64,000 bases of DNA from Novosphingobium sp. 28-62-57 (GTDB lineage: Bacteria; Pseudomonadota; Alphaproteobacteria; Sphingomonadales; Sphingomonadaceae): contig NCGO01000005.1 in the NCBI GenBank assembly GCA_002256985.1, positions 274,810 to 338,809 on the forward strand, read 5' to 3'. Positions 16,494 to 25,704 of the stretch are shown here, in pieces. Under the pieces are notes generated by a model. It searched no databases and was not told where the DNA came from. It saw nothing but the letters and a program-made list of their open reading frames with translations. Position 1 is the stretch's first letter, and the number at the start of each line of letters is the position of its first letter. The position numbers were made by a program, and so were the translations under genes.

Positions 16494-17246
16494 TCAATGC
16501 GCGGTCTGGCCGCCGTCGATGGTGAATGTGGCGCCGTTGATAAAGCTGGCCCCGTCCGAACACAGGTGCAGGACGGTCGGCGCGATTTCTTCTGGCCGGG
16601 CGGCGCGGCCTGAAATGTTCTGGGCAAAGAACATCTGCGTGAATTCGTTGCTGTCGGCCCAGTGCTGCGTCATCGGGGTGACGACGAAGCCCGGCGCGAT
16701 GGCGTTCACGCGGATTCCCATCTGCGCATACTCAACCGCCGCCGCCTTGGTGAGACCCGCAACCGCGTGCTTCATCGCGCAATAAGCGCTCATATTCGGA
16801 TCGGCGATCAGCGCGCCGACGCTGGCGGTGTTAACGATGGCTCCGCCACCCACGGTCAGGAAATGGCGGATCTGCGCTTGCATCGCAAAGAACACGCCCT
16901 TGAAATCGACATCGATGGCAAGGTCGAGCTCGTCTTCGGGCACCTCGTGGATCGGGCGCTGCGGGGGCAGCACGCCTGCATTGTTGAACGCCGCATCCAT
17001 TCGGCCATAGCGTTCGACGCATTCGGCCACGAGCGCGGTCAGGTCTGCGGCCTTGCGCACATCGGTGTGGCGGAAGGCGGCGCGGCCACCTTCGCCCACG
17101 ATCATGTCCACGGTTTCAGCAGCGCGCGCATCGATATCGCCGATCATCACGCTGGCCCCTTCGCGCGCAAAGGCGAGCGCCGTGGCGCGGCCAATGCCAG
17201 TGGCCGCGCCGGTGATCAGCACGGCTTTTCCTTCGAAACGCAGCAT
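16494..17246 (-). CDS. SDR family oxidoreductase
   Basis: 250 residues with TGAATGIG at about residues 12-19, NNAGV, the active-site pair YCAMK and a closing TIDGGQTAH, all standard for a classical SDR. Its ATG overlaps the stop of the VAO flavoprotein by one base, so translation is coupled. It should oxidise an alcohol or reduce a ketone made by, or feeding, that flavoprotein, for instance further oxidising a product of benzylic hydroxylation. The substrate is inferred from context only. Confidence 0.88.
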   Translation of the reverse strand: MLRFEGKAVLITGAATGIGRATALAFAREGASVMIGDIDARAAETVDMIVGEGGRAAFRHTDVRKAADLTALVAECVERYGRMDAAFNNAGVLPPQRPIHEVPEDELDLAIDVDFKGVFFAMQAQIRHFLTVGGGAIVNTASVGALIADPNMSAYCAMKHAVAGLTKAAAVEYAQMGIRVNAIAPGFVVTPMTQHWADSNEFTQMFFAQNISGRAARPEEIAPTVLHLCSDGASFINGATFTIDGGQTAH

Positions 17247-18874
17247 CAGATGATCCCCGATTTGCCCGGGGCAAGAATGCCGTTCGGGTCGATGGCGTGC
17301 TTTATCTTGGCATTGAAGCCGCGGTTCACTTCGCCATATTGCTGCGCCACAAGGTCCATCGAATTGACCCCGGTGCGGTAGCTGGCCCAGCCTTGCGCGC
17401 CAAATCGGGTGACCAGTTCGCGGTAGCAGGCGTCAGCTTTCTTCTCCTGTTCGGCGTCCGATTTATCAAACAGCAGCGCAAGGATGTGGTGCAGATCGCG
17501 CCAGCCGATGGCGTAAGCGGCGGTGTAGTCAAAGCCCCACTTCTCGACGATTTCCTTGGCCAGAATGGTCTGCCGTTCGGCCTCCACCCCGCGCGCCGCG
17601 GCAACCGGCGCAAACCACGCAAGGCCCCCGCCCGCCCCGCGCCAGCGCAGCAGGCCGATTTCGTCGAGATTGAGCCCGCCTTCCATCAGCGTGGCGTGAT
17701 GGTGGAACCACGGATTGTCGCCCATCTCGGCCGACGTCAGCACTTCGCCGCCGCTGGCCGTCAGGCTGGCGCGAATGATCGGCTCAACCGCCGCCACCGT
17801 CTGTTCGGTGCCATAGAGCGCGAAGTAGGTGTTCCACATGCCCAGCCCATTGGCCTTAGCCGCCTTCTTCAACGACACCTCATCGAGCATCGCGCCATCG
17901 GGCACGATTTCGTTGCGGCGCTTGAACATGGCGAGCTGGTACGACGCGCTCATCATCAGATTGCAGTTCGCGACGAGGTTCGAGACGCGCAGCGGGCGCA
18001 TGGCCTCGATGATGCGCGGCACATCGCCCATTTCGGCGTGGCGCACCATGAACGGCTTGTAGACCGGCGGCTTTGGCATCAGCCACAGGCCCATCTTGGT
18101 GACGACGCCGAAGTTCGACTGGGTGAACAGGCCATCGAGATAGGGTCCATAGCCCCACTTGAACGCCTGCCACGCGGTACTGCCCTTGATCGAACCCATA
18201 CCGGTGCGCATCAGCTGCCCATCGGGCAGAACCACTTCCATGCCGCACTGGAACATGAAATGTTCGCCATAGGGCGTATAACCCACCCCGCGATCGAGCG
18301 TATTGCCGACCGGCGAAGCGATCGGGCCGACCGTGGGCACATCGATCCACAGCGGGATGTTGTTCTCTACCAGATAGTCCTTGAGCTGCTGGTAGGTAAC
18401 GCCGGGCTCCAGCAGGCAAGTGCCAAGATCCGCGTCCACTTCCAGAATGCGGTTCATGCGCTTCAGATCGAGGACGACCTGCCCCGGCGTGGCAGGCGCG
18501 GTCATGCCATAGCCCATGTTCTTGCCGGTGGAGACGGGCCAGAGCGGCTGCTTGTACTGGTTGGCGATGCGGACGATTTCCTGCACCTGCTCCACCGTTT
18601 CGGGGCAGACCGCGCCCACGGGCACGTGGCGGTTCAGCGGATCGGGGACGTAGACTTTGGCATAAGGCGCAACCGATTCCTCGTCGCCAAACACCCAGTC
18701 TGCGCCCACAACGCCGCGAAACGCCTTCATCGCGCCGGCAAAGTCCGCCTTGGACATGTGCGGGGCCAGCGGGGCGGGGTTCTGCGCGCTGGCGCCCGTG
18801 CCAAGGCCAAAGCTGGCAGCACCAAGGATGCCAGCGCCCAGAAGGCCGCGCCTATCGAGTTCCACGCCGCTCAA
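17246..18874 (-). CDS. VAO-type FAD oxidoreductase (4-cresol/vanillyl-alcohol dehydrogenase-like)
   Basis: About 540 residues with a Tat signal (DRRGLLGAGILGAASFG) and a PCMH-type FAD domain (PLWPVSTGKNMGYG, LEPGVTYQQLKDYL, GVGYTPYGEHF). It has the cap domain of the vanillyl-alcohol oxidase/p-cresol methylhydroxylase family. The gene for a small cytochrome c lies directly upstream, as in the flavocytochromes PchCF and EhyAB, so it probably oxidises a 4-alkylphenol or phenolic alcohol in the periplasm and hands electrons to that cytochrome. The TTG at 18874 overlaps the cytochrome stop as TTGA and has AGGAG eight bases upstream. An ATG at 18916 within the cytochrome gene is the alternative. 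The covalent FAD attachment residue cannot be named with certainty. Confidence 0.85.
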   Translation of the reverse strand: MSGVELDRRGLLGAGILGAASFGLGTGASAQNPAPLAPHMSKADFAGAMKAFRGVVGADWVFGDEESVAPYAKVYVPDPLNRHVPVGAVCPETVEQVQEIVRIANQYKQPLWPVSTGKNMGYGMTAPATPGQVVLDLKRMNRILEVDADLGTCLLEPGVTYQQLKDYLVENNIPLWIDVPTVGPIASPVGNTLDRGVGYTPYGEHFMFQCGMEVVLPDGQLMRTGMGSIKGSTAWQAFKWGYGPYLDGLFTQSNFGVVTKMGLWLMPKPPVYKPFMVRHAEMGDVPRIIEAMRPLRVSNLVANCNLMMSASYQLAMFKRRNEIVPDGAMLDEVSLKKAAKANGLGMWNTYFALYGTEQTVAAVEPIIRASLTASGGEVLTSAEMGDNPWFHHHATLMEGGLNLDEIGLLRWRGAGGGLAWFAPVAAARGVEAERQTILAKEIVEKWGFDYTAAYAIGWRDLHHILALLFDKSDAEQEKKADACYRELVTRFGAQGWASYRTGVNSMDLVAQQYGEVNRGFNAKIKHAIDPNGILAPGKSGII

Positions 18875-19221
18875 TATCCGTGCTCCTGCTTGCGCGCCGC
18901 GCTCTTTTCCACCCACGTCGCCAGCGCATTAAGTTCTGCGGGCGTCACTTCGGTGGGGCGGAAGGCGGGCATGCCGTTCTGGCCGTGGCGCACGATGTAT
19001 TTGACGGTGTCTGCCGGGATCGCGCGGCCAAGAATGATCGGGCCGACATTGCGCCCGTGGCAATAGCCGCAGGTCTTGGCATAGATATCATCGGCAGAGC
19101 GCGCGGCCTGCACTTCGCCAAGCTTTTGCCCGGCAAGTAATGGCGGCGCGAATGCTGCGGCAGCAAGCGCAGCAACCGCCAAAATGGCACGCGCTTTTGC
19201 GCGGTGAACAATCCTGGACAT
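18871..19221 (-). CDS. cytochrome c subunit of the VAO flavocytochrome
   Basis: 116 residues with a signal peptide (AILAVAALAAAAFAPPLLA), a single haem c motif CGYCH at about residues 52-56 and an axial-methionine region NGMPAFRPTEVT. Size and layout match the cytochrome subunit of p-cresol methylhydroxylase or eugenol hydroxylase. It is the first gene of the operon and its stop overlaps the flavoprotein start. Its role is to accept electrons from the flavin and pass them to a periplasmic carrier. Divergent from an SDR gene across a 234-base regulatory region. Confidence 0.85.
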   Translation of the reverse strand: MSRIVHRAKARAILAVAALAAAAFAPPLLAGQKLGEVQAARSADDIYAKTCGYCHGRNVGPIILGRAIPADTVKYIVRHGQNGMPAFRPTEVTPAELNALATWVEKSAARKQEHGY

Positions 19222-19409
19222 GAGTCCCCTCCGGCTGGCGGTGCGTCCTTGACCGGCGCATCTTCGCGGTGAGGGAAAGCTAACGCGCCGCCGCTTTGAC
19301 TGCTATCAGTGGTGTTGTTGAGCGTTCCACTGCATGAAACTCTTTCAAGCAGAGCGGCTCCCCAAATCGGGTTGCAGAACGGCCTTGACGGCTTGCCCTC
19401 GCACGACTG

Positions 19410-19434
19410 ATATTGTAAGCAACACTAACAATAT
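19410..19434. promoter_or_regulatory. inverted repeat, possible operator
   Basis: ATATTGT and ACAATAT arms are separated by 11 bases, 22 bases before the SDR start at 19456 and in the divergent region shared with the cytochrome gene. The AT-rich palindrome stands out in GC-rich DNA and could bind a dimeric regulator. No regulator gene is adjacent. Confidence 0.4.
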
Positions 19435-19455
19435 TAAGGGCAGAGGAGCCACACC

Positions 19456-20370
19456 ATGCAGTCGTTCGAAAACCAGATTGCCTTCATCACCGGTGGCGCA
19501 TCCGGCGCAGGGTTTGGGCAGGCGCAGGTCTTCGGGCGGGCAGGCGCAAAGATCGTGGTGGCCGATATCCGGGCAGAAGCGGTGGCCAAGGCCGTGGCCG
19601 ATCTGACCGCCGAGGGCATTACCGCCCACGGCATCACATTGGATATCATGGACCGCGCCGCCTATGCCGCTGCGGCAGACGAGGTGGAGGCCGTGTTCGG
19701 CGCTGCGCCCACGCTGCTGTTCAACACTGCAGGCGTCAACAGCTTTGGCCCGGTGGAGAACACCAGCTACGATGATTTTGACTGGATCATCGGCGTCAAT
19801 CTGGGCGGCGTGATCAACGGTATGGTCACGTTTGTGCCGCGCATGATCGCCAGCGGAAAGCCTGGGCATATCGTGACCACATCATCGGTCGGCGGGCTGA
19901 TGGGCAGTGCGCTGGCCGCGCCCTATTCCGCCGCCAAGGCCGCCGTGGTGAACCTGATGGAAGGCTACCGCATGGGGCTGGAAAAGTATCAGATCGGCGT
20001 TTCGGTGCTGTGCCCGGCCAATATCAAATCGAACATCGCCGAAGCCAGCAAGCTGCGGCCTGCGCAGTTCGGTCAGAGCGGATATGTGGAGAACGAAGAT
20101 TCCATCGCCTCGCTCCATTCGATCCACCAGCACGGCATGGACCCGGTGGAACTGGCCCAACACGTGAAGGCCGCGATTGAGGCCAACCAGCTTTACGTGA
20201 TCCCCTACCCCGAAATGAAAGACGCCCTGCGCGCGCATTTCGATGCCATCGTGGATTCGGTGCTCCCACTGGAAGCCGATCCCGAAGGCGCACGCCTGCG
20301 CACCGAAGCACTGCAGAACTGGGCCGCAGACCGCGCGCGGGTGTTCATGGAAAAGCAGGGGGCCAAGTAG
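19456..20370 (+). CDS. SDR family oxidoreductase with extended C-terminus
   Basis: 304 residues, about 50 longer than a classical SDR. TGGASGAGFGQA gives the cofactor loop, NTAGVN and TTSSVGG follow, and YSAAK is the catalytic pair. The C-terminal extension (IYPEMKDALRAHFDAI-like) is seen in SDRs of sphingomonad catabolic clusters acting on bulky alcohols. It is alone on the plus strand and divergent from the flavocytochrome operon. GAGGAG lies seven bases before the ATG. Substrate unknown. Confidence 0.85.
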   Translation: MQSFENQIAFITGGASGAGFGQAQVFGRAGAKIVVADIRAEAVAKAVADLTAEGITAHGITLDIMDRAAYAAAADEVEAVFGAAPTLLFNTAGVNSFGPVENTSYDDFDWIIGVNLGGVINGMVTFVPRMIASGKPGHIVTTSSVGGLMGSALAAPYSAAKAAVVNLMEGYRMGLEKYQIGVSVLCPANIKSNIAEASKLRPAQFGQSGYVENEDSIASLHSIHQHGMDPVELAQHVKAAIEANQLYVIPYPEMKDALRAHFDAIVDSVLPLEADPEGARLRTEALQNWAADRARVFMEKQGAK

Positions 20371-20398
20371 GTCAAGACACTCAACGCCTCCCTCCAGT

Positions 20399-20476
20399 CC
20401 GCTCATGCTGAGCTTGTCGAAGCATGCCCACGTTGCGCGCGGCCCAACACCCTTCGACAGGCTCAGGGTGAGCGGG
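20399..20476. repeat. dispersed palindromic repeat (CTTCGACAGGCTCAG type)
   Basis: Arms CCGCTCATGCTGAGCTTGTC and CTTCGACAGGCTCAGGGTGA are inverted and about 25 bases apart. Three more units of this type occur at 40961, 42279 and 43474. It lies between convergent SDR and GGDEF-EAL genes. Confidence 0.85.
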
Positions 20477-20535
20477 TTTGGGATTGGTGAGAAGGTGCCA
20501 GTAAGGGAAGCGCGTTTGGATTGGGTGAGCCCGAA

Positions 20536-22509
20536 TTACCCCGCCGCGCGCAGCCGCCGCTGTTCGGCTATTGGCCTGCCGGATTGCTCGCAGGCGGCCA
20601 TGAACTGCTCCAGCGGCATGGGCCGCCCAAACAGATAGCCCTGCAATTCGTGGCATCCGGCAGCGCGCAGGATGTCTGCCTGTGCTTCGGTCTCTACCCC
20701 TTCGGCAATCACCGCCATGTCCAGCCCGCAGGCCAGCGTGATTGCGCCCGTTACCAGCATCGTGGCCTTGGCTCCGGGCGCGAGGCCCGAGAGCAGCGAC
20801 TTGTCGATCTTGATGTGGCTGAAACCATAGGACCGCAGGTAGTGGATGCTGGTAAAGCCGGTGCCGAAATCATCGAGCGCAACCGACATGCCCAGCGCCT
20901 TGAACGCCTCAACCGCGCTGACCACGCGTTCAGGATTGGCCAGCAAGTAGCCCTCGGTAATTTCAAACTGCAGCCGTTCGGGCGGAAAGCGTGTCTGTTC
21001 CAGCACGTGGCAGACCTGCCGTTCGAACGCCGGATCACGGAACTGCGCGGGCGAGACATTGACGCTCAGCTTCAGATTGCCGAGCGGCCCGATCTCGCGG
21101 CAGGCACGTTCGAGCACATAGAGGCCGAGCGGGTGAATCTGGCCGGTGGCTTCGGCTATATCGATAAACTCGTCGGGCGAAAGCGGCCCTTGCGGGCGGC
21201 GCGGCCAGCGTAGCAGCGCTTCGGCTGAAACAATCGCGCCACTACGCGCATCGACAATGGGCTGATAAAACACATCGAATTCATCGTGATTTAGGCCGGA
21301 CCCGATCTGCGCCTGGATCTCCAGCCGCCGCAGCCGCCCTTCATCGAACCCGGGGTCATAAAGCGCGACCTGCCCCTTGCCGCGCGTCTTGACGTGATAC
21401 ATCGCGATATCAGCCCGGCGCAGCAGCTCGCGCGGGCGGCCTTGGGCATCGACATTGGCGGCAATGCCGATGGAGCCGCCCACTTGCAGCACGTGCCGGT
21501 CCACCAGCACGGGCAACGAGATCTCCTCAAGCATCGCGCGCGCCAGCTTGAGTGCCGTCGCTTGTGCATCGGGCGCTTCAAGCACGACGGCAAATTCATC
21601 GCCGCCCACCCGCGCCAGCGTGGCAAAGGACGGGCAATGCTGGCTCAGACGCAGGCACACGCTACGGATCAGTGCATCGCCTGCGTGATGGCCATGCTCG
21701 TCATTCACCGCCTTGAACCCGTCGAGGTCGATGAAGATCACCGCAAGGCTATCGGGCGGCAGATCGCAGCGCGTCTCTAGCCGGTCTAGCCGGGTCAACA
21801 GTTCGCGCCGGTTGGGCAAGCCGCTTAACGGATCGCTGAAGGCGATGCGGCGGTTTTCCTCGCTCAGCTTTTCGGTTTCATGCTGGCGCATGCGCAAATT
21901 GCGTTGTGACAGGATCAACGCAGAGAAAGAGCGGTTGTAGCTTTGGGTTACCACCATCATGCCTGCGCAAACACAGCACAGCACCAGCGTTTGCGGCAGC
22001 AGCCTGCCGCCATCTGCCCACGAGAAATAGAATGCGAACGAGAACGTGCTGACCACGGCCACGCGCATGGCGGCGGCGCGCAGGGCCATCAGGCAGAACA
22101 CGGTGCTGACTTCGGTCAGGCCAAGGAAGAATGTCAGGCTGCTGCGCGCATAATAATCGGCAGATTGATAGACCCAGATGCACCAGATTTCGAAGGACAT
22201 CGTCATCAGCACGGCCAGCGTGCAGGTGCGTTTCAGATAATCGACAATCTGGGCATCGCTCAACCGATCAGGATCGGTCTGCCGCCACCACCAGAACGCG
22301 CGGGATATGGCCAGCGCACACATCGTGGCTGGCGTGACAAAGGTCTTGATGGCTTGCGCCGGATCGAACGAGGTGAACGTGATCGCCAGCGCATTGCAGA
22401 CCAGAATCGCATAGAGCAGCGGCATTTGCCGCGAGAATGACCGGAACTGCGCCCGATTCAGCTCCGCATCGCTGGTTTCAACCCTGAAAATGTCCAGCAA
22501 TGCCCGCAT
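20536..22509 (-). CDS. membrane-anchored GGDEF-EAL protein (cyclic di-GMP turnover)
   Basis: About 657 residues. The N-terminal 200 residues carry five or six hydrophobic segments (LLYAILVCNALAITF, TCTLAVLMTMSFEIWCIW, VSTVFCLMALRAAAM). A GGDEF domain with an intact VGGDEF signature follows and lacks the RxxD inhibitory site. An EAL domain then shows EALLRW, VNVSPAQF, EITEGY, DDFGTGF and EGVETEAQA, so the phosphodiesterase should be active. The protein probably makes and/or degrades cyclic di-GMP in response to a membrane signal. A GTG five codons upstream is an alternative start. It is a single gene, divergent from xylB. Confidence 0.9.
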   Translation of the reverse strand: MRALLDIFRVETSDAELNRAQFRSFSRQMPLLYAILVCNALAITFTSFDPAQAIKTFVTPATMCALAISRAFWWWRQTDPDRLSDAQIVDYLKRTCTLAVLMTMSFEIWCIWVYQSADYYARSSLTFFLGLTEVSTVFCLMALRAAAMRVAVVSTFSFAFYFSWADGGRLLPQTLVLCCVCAGMMVVTQSYNRSFSALILSQRNLRMRQHETEKLSEENRRIAFSDPLSGLPNRRELLTRLDRLETRCDLPPDSLAVIFIDLDGFKAVNDEHGHHAGDALIRSVCLRLSQHCPSFATLARVGGDEFAVVLEAPDAQATALKLARAMLEEISLPVLVDRHVLQVGGSIGIAANVDAQGRPRELLRRADIAMYHVKTRGKGQVALYDPGFDEGRLRRLEIQAQIGSGLNHDEFDVFYQPIVDARSGAIVSAEALLRWPRRPQGPLSPDEFIDIAEATGQIHPLGLYVLERACREIGPLGNLKLSVNVSPAQFRDPAFERQVCHVLEQTRFPPERLQFEITEGYLLANPERVVSAVEAFKALGMSVALDDFGTGFTSIHYLRSYGFSHIKIDKSLLSGLAPGAKATMLVTGAITLACGLDMAVIAEGVETEAQADILRAAGCHELQGYLFGRPMPLEQFMAACEQSGRPIAEQRRLRAAG

Positions 22510-22858
22510 CTTGCTGCTTCTCACCCTCCATCTCTTGCGGTTTGGTTAAGATGGCGGAAATAAACCGCGTTTCTGAAAATCATGGCAGGCAGGCGCTACG
22601 TATCATGCCCTAGAAACGGCTGACCGCCGCTTTTGCAGCAGACGTTTTGCCCAGGTGGCCGCGCACATTCAGATTGCGATCTCGCAAAGGTAGCGCTATC
22701 AAACAGCGCGAAGCCGGATCACCGGCCAGCCGAGAGATGTCTGACAATGTGGGCGAGATTGGTCACCGCAGCGCTGTGCCGGCCCATGGCGCGGCTCTTC
22801 CATTCTGCTGCCACGATGCAGACCTTCGCTCGGTACCACGCAAACAGATAGGCGCTGC
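22510..22858. promoter_or_regulatory. divergent intergenic region upstream of xylB
   Basis: 349 bases with no convincing ORF. It contains the AGCGCT operator at 22689-22700 and the promoters of the GGDEF-EAL gene and of xylB. No other repeat or hairpin stands out. Confidence 0.5.
22689..22700. promoter_or_regulatory. LacI-type operator before xylB
   Basis: GGTAGCGCTATC, a near-perfect palindrome centred on AGCGCT. It shares 10 consecutive bases (TAGCGCTATC) with the perfect palindrome at 29976 in front of the sugar transporter. AGCGCT-centred palindromes are typical LacI-family sites, and a LacI-family gene lies at 30166. Confidence 0.65.
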
Positions 22859-24301
22859 ATGTTCCTTGGCATCGATGTTGGCACGAGTTGCGTAAAGGCG
22901 GTGGTGACCGCCGCCAGTGGCGAAGTGCTGGCGCAAAGCAGCGCCGACCTCACCGTATCGCGGCCCCACCTGTTGTGGTCCGAACAGGACCCGGCGGCGT
23001 GGGTGGACGCTACGCACAAGGCCGTGCTGGGCCTTGATGCGACGATCCGCGCGGGCGTGGAGGGTGTGGGCCTTGCCGGGCAAATGCATGGCGCAACGCT
23101 GCTGGGATCGGACGACAAGCCGCTGCGCCCCGCGATCCTGTGGAACGATGGCCGCAGCTTTGCCGAATGCACCGGACTCGAAGCCGCCGAGCCGCGCACG
23201 CGCGAGATCACCGGCAACATTGCCATGCCCGGCTTCACCGCGCCCAAGCTGGCGTGGGTGCGCGCGCACGAGGCGGACGTCTTTGCCGCGACGAAAACCG
23301 TGCTGCTGCCCAAGGATTTCGTGCGCTTGGCGCTGACCGGCGAAAAGGCCAGCGACATGTCGGACAGCGCCGGGACGCTGTGGCTCGATGTGGCCGCGCG
23401 CGATTGGTCTGACGACATGCTCGCCGCCACCGGGCTGAACCGCAGCCACATGCCGCGCCTGCACGAAGGGCCGGAGGTGACCGGCACTTTGCGTGAAGAC
23501 GTGGCGCGAAGCTGGGGCATGGGCCGCGTGCCGGTTGTGGCGGGCGCGGGCGACAATGCCGCAGGGGCGCTGGGCGTGGGCGTGCTGGGCGATGGGCAGG
23601 GCATGCTGTCGCTGGGGACATCGGGCGTGATCTTTGTCGCCAATGCCGCCTTCCGCCCCAACCCGGCGCAGGCGGTCCACGCCTTCTGCCATGCTCTGCC
23701 CGGCGTGTGGCATCAGATGAGCGTGCACCTTTCTGCCGCATCGTGCATCGATTGGGCGGCCAAGGCCTGCAACGTGCCGGGGCCCGCCGAATTCTTTGCA
23801 CTCGCTGAAAGTGCAGGCGCGGCCTGCGGACCGGAATTGTTCCTGCCCTACCTTTCGGGCGAGCGTACGCCGCACAACGACCCACACATCCGCGCCGCCT
23901 TTATCGGTCTTGGCAATGAAAGCACCACATCGTGTCTGGCCGCAGCCGTGCTGGAGGGCGTGGCCTTTGCCCATGCCGATGGCATCGATGCCTTGCGCGC
24001 GGCGGGCACGCAGATTGACGAGCTTTGCGTGATCGGCGGCGGATCGCGGTCGGCCCATTGGGGCCGCATCCTTTCAAGCGTGTTGGGCGTGCGGCTGGTC
24101 TATCTTCACGGGGGCGAAGTTGGCCCAGCGCTGGGCGGGGCACGCCTTGCGCAGATGGCCGTGACCGGGGCCAGCGCAGCCGATGTCTGCACCCGCCCTC
24201 CGGTGCGCGCCGTAATCGAACCCGATCCCGCCCTTGCCGCCGTGCTTTCCCCAAAGCGCGCCCGTTTCCGCGCCGCCTATGTTGCGCTGTCCGCCATCTG
24301 A
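22859..24301 (+). CDS. xylB: xylulokinase
   Basis: 480-residue FGGY-family sugar kinase. The ATPase-fold phosphate loops are FLGIDVGTSCVKAVV at the start and GMLSLGTSGVIFV near residue 255. LAGQMHGATLL and ILWNDGR are typical of xylulokinases, and an adenosine motif GGGSRSAHW lies near residue 390. It phosphorylates D-xylulose to xylulose 5-phosphate. The stop is 13 bases before the xylose isomerase gene, so the two form an operon, in kinase-isomerase order. The AGCGCT operator 158 bases upstream suggests LacI-type control by the regulator at 30166. Confidence 0.93.
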   Translation: MFLGIDVGTSCVKAVVTAASGEVLAQSSADLTVSRPHLLWSEQDPAAWVDATHKAVLGLDATIRAGVEGVGLAGQMHGATLLGSDDKPLRPAILWNDGRSFAECTGLEAAEPRTREITGNIAMPGFTAPKLAWVRAHEADVFAATKTVLLPKDFVRLALTGEKASDMSDSAGTLWLDVAARDWSDDMLAATGLNRSHMPRLHEGPEVTGTLREDVARSWGMGRVPVVAGAGDNAAGALGVGVLGDGQGMLSLGTSGVIFVANAAFRPNPAQAVHAFCHALPGVWHQMSVHLSAASCIDWAAKACNVPGPAEFFALAESAGAACGPELFLPYLSGERTPHNDPHIRAAFIGLGNESTTSCLAAAVLEGVAFAHADGIDALRAAGTQIDELCVIGGGSRSAHWGRILSSVLGVRLVYLHGGEVGPALGGARLAQMAVTGASAADVCTRPPVRAVIEPDPALAAVLSPKRARFRAAYVALSAI

Positions 24302-24314
24302 GGAGTAACCCTTT

Positions 24315-25622
24315 ATGTCTGCTGCCTATTTCGACGCATTCGATACCGTCCGCTTTGAAGGCCCCGATGCCACCAGCGATTTTGCCTATCGCTATTACGA
24401 CAAGGACCGGGTGGTCTTTGGCAAGCGCATGGAAGATTACCTGCGCTTTGCCGTGTGCATGTGGCACACCTTCTGCTGGCCGGGCAGCGACGTGTTTGGC
24501 GCAGGCACGTTTGACCGCCCCTGGCTGAACGGCCCGCAAGACGAGGCCGCCGCCCGCGCCAAGCGGGAAGCAGCACTGTCCTTCGTCGAAAAGCTGGACC
24601 TGCCGTTCTACTGCTTCCACGATGTCGACGTGATGGCGCCTGCCGATTCCATCGGCGAATTCCGCATGAGCTTCGCCCGCGCGGTCGATCATCTGGAAGA
24701 ACTGCAGACCGCGCATGGCCGCAAGCTGCTGTGGGGCACGGCCAACCTGTTTGGCCATCCGCGCTATCTGGCAGGTGCGGCCACTTCACCCCGCCCCGAA
24801 GTTTACGCATGGGGCGCTTCGCAGGTCCGCGATGCGCTGGAAGCCACGCATCGTCTGGGCGGCGCGAACTATGTGCTGTGGGGTGGCCGTGAAGGGTACG
24901 ACACGATCCTCAACACCGATCTGGCGGTGGAGCAGGAAAACTTCGGGCGGTTTCTGAGCCTTGTGGTGGAACACAAGCACAAGATCGGGTTCAAGGGCAC
25001 GATCCTGATCGAACCCAAACCGCATGAGCCGACTAAGCACCAGTACGATTTCGACACGCAGACCGTCTATGGCTTCCTGAAGCGCTTCGGGCTTGAGAAC
25101 GAGGTCAAGGTCAATATCGAGGCCAACCACGCCACGCTTTCGGGCCATACGTTCGAGCATGAAATCGCGATGGCGCGCGCGCTGGGCATCTTCGGGTCGA
25201 TCGATGCCAACCGCGGCGATCCGCAGAATGGCTGGGATACTGACCAGTTTCCGGGCTCGGTCGAAGAGCTCACGCTGGCCTGCATCGAGATCGAGCGCGC
25301 GGGCGGGTTTACGGATGGCGGGTTCAACTTTGACGCCAAGGTGCGCCGCCAGTCGGTGGATGCGGCAGACCTGTTCCACGGCCACATCGGCGGCGTGGAC
25401 GTGATCGCCAAGGCGCTGTTGCGCGCCGAAGCGATCATCGCCGATGGCCGCATCGATGCTTTCGTGGCAGAGCGCTATGCCGGGTGGAACGGGGAGCTTG
25501 GCCAGACCATCCGCCAGTCCAGCCTTGCCGAAATCGCCGATCTGGCGGTGGCACAGGATCTGAACCCGAAGCCGGTTTCGGGCCGTCAGGAATGGTTGGA
25601 GAACATGCTGAACCGGTTCTGA
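24315..25622 (+). CDS. xylA: xylose isomerase
   Basis: 435 residues, the length of class II xylose isomerases. Signature stretches include [51 protein letters not shown] and [18 protein letters not shown], which carry the two divalent-metal sites and the catalytic histidine/aspartate relay. It converts D-xylose to D-xylulose in the cytoplasm for the kinase encoded just upstream. The start follows GAGGAG. Nothing is missing; it should be functional. Confidence 0.96.
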   Translation: MSAAYFDAFDTVRFEGPDATSDFAYRYYDKDRVVFGKRMEDYLRFAVCMWHTFCWPGSDVFGAGTFDRPWLNGPQDEAAARAKREAALSFVEKLDLPFYCFHDVDVMAPADSIGEFRMSFARAVDHLEELQTAHGRKLLWGTANLFGHPRYLAGAATSPRPEVYAWGASQVRDALEATHRLGGANYVLWGGREGYDTILNTDLAVEQENFGRFLSLVVEHKHKIGFKGTILIEPKPHEPTKHQYDFDTQTVYGFLKRFGLENEVKVNIEANHATLSGHTFEHEIAMARALGIFGSIDANRGDPQNGWDTDQFPGSVEELTLACIEIERAGGFTDGGFNFDAKVRRQSVDAADLFHGHIGGVDVIAKALLRAEAIIADGRIDAFVAERYAGWNGELGQTIRQSSLAEIADLAVAQDLNPKPVSGRQEWLENMLNRF

Positions 25623-25704
25623 TCGGATGGCCGATGGCGGGTTTGCGAGCGGCGCTTGCACCCGCTAGGGTAGGGCGTTGCGCCCGAATGTTCCGGAGTA
25701 TGCC

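Noticed and set aside
17297-19066. 589-codon open frame on the plus strand
   Set aside because: Antisense to the VAO flavoprotein and cytochrome c genes; composition typical of a reverse-complement shadow.
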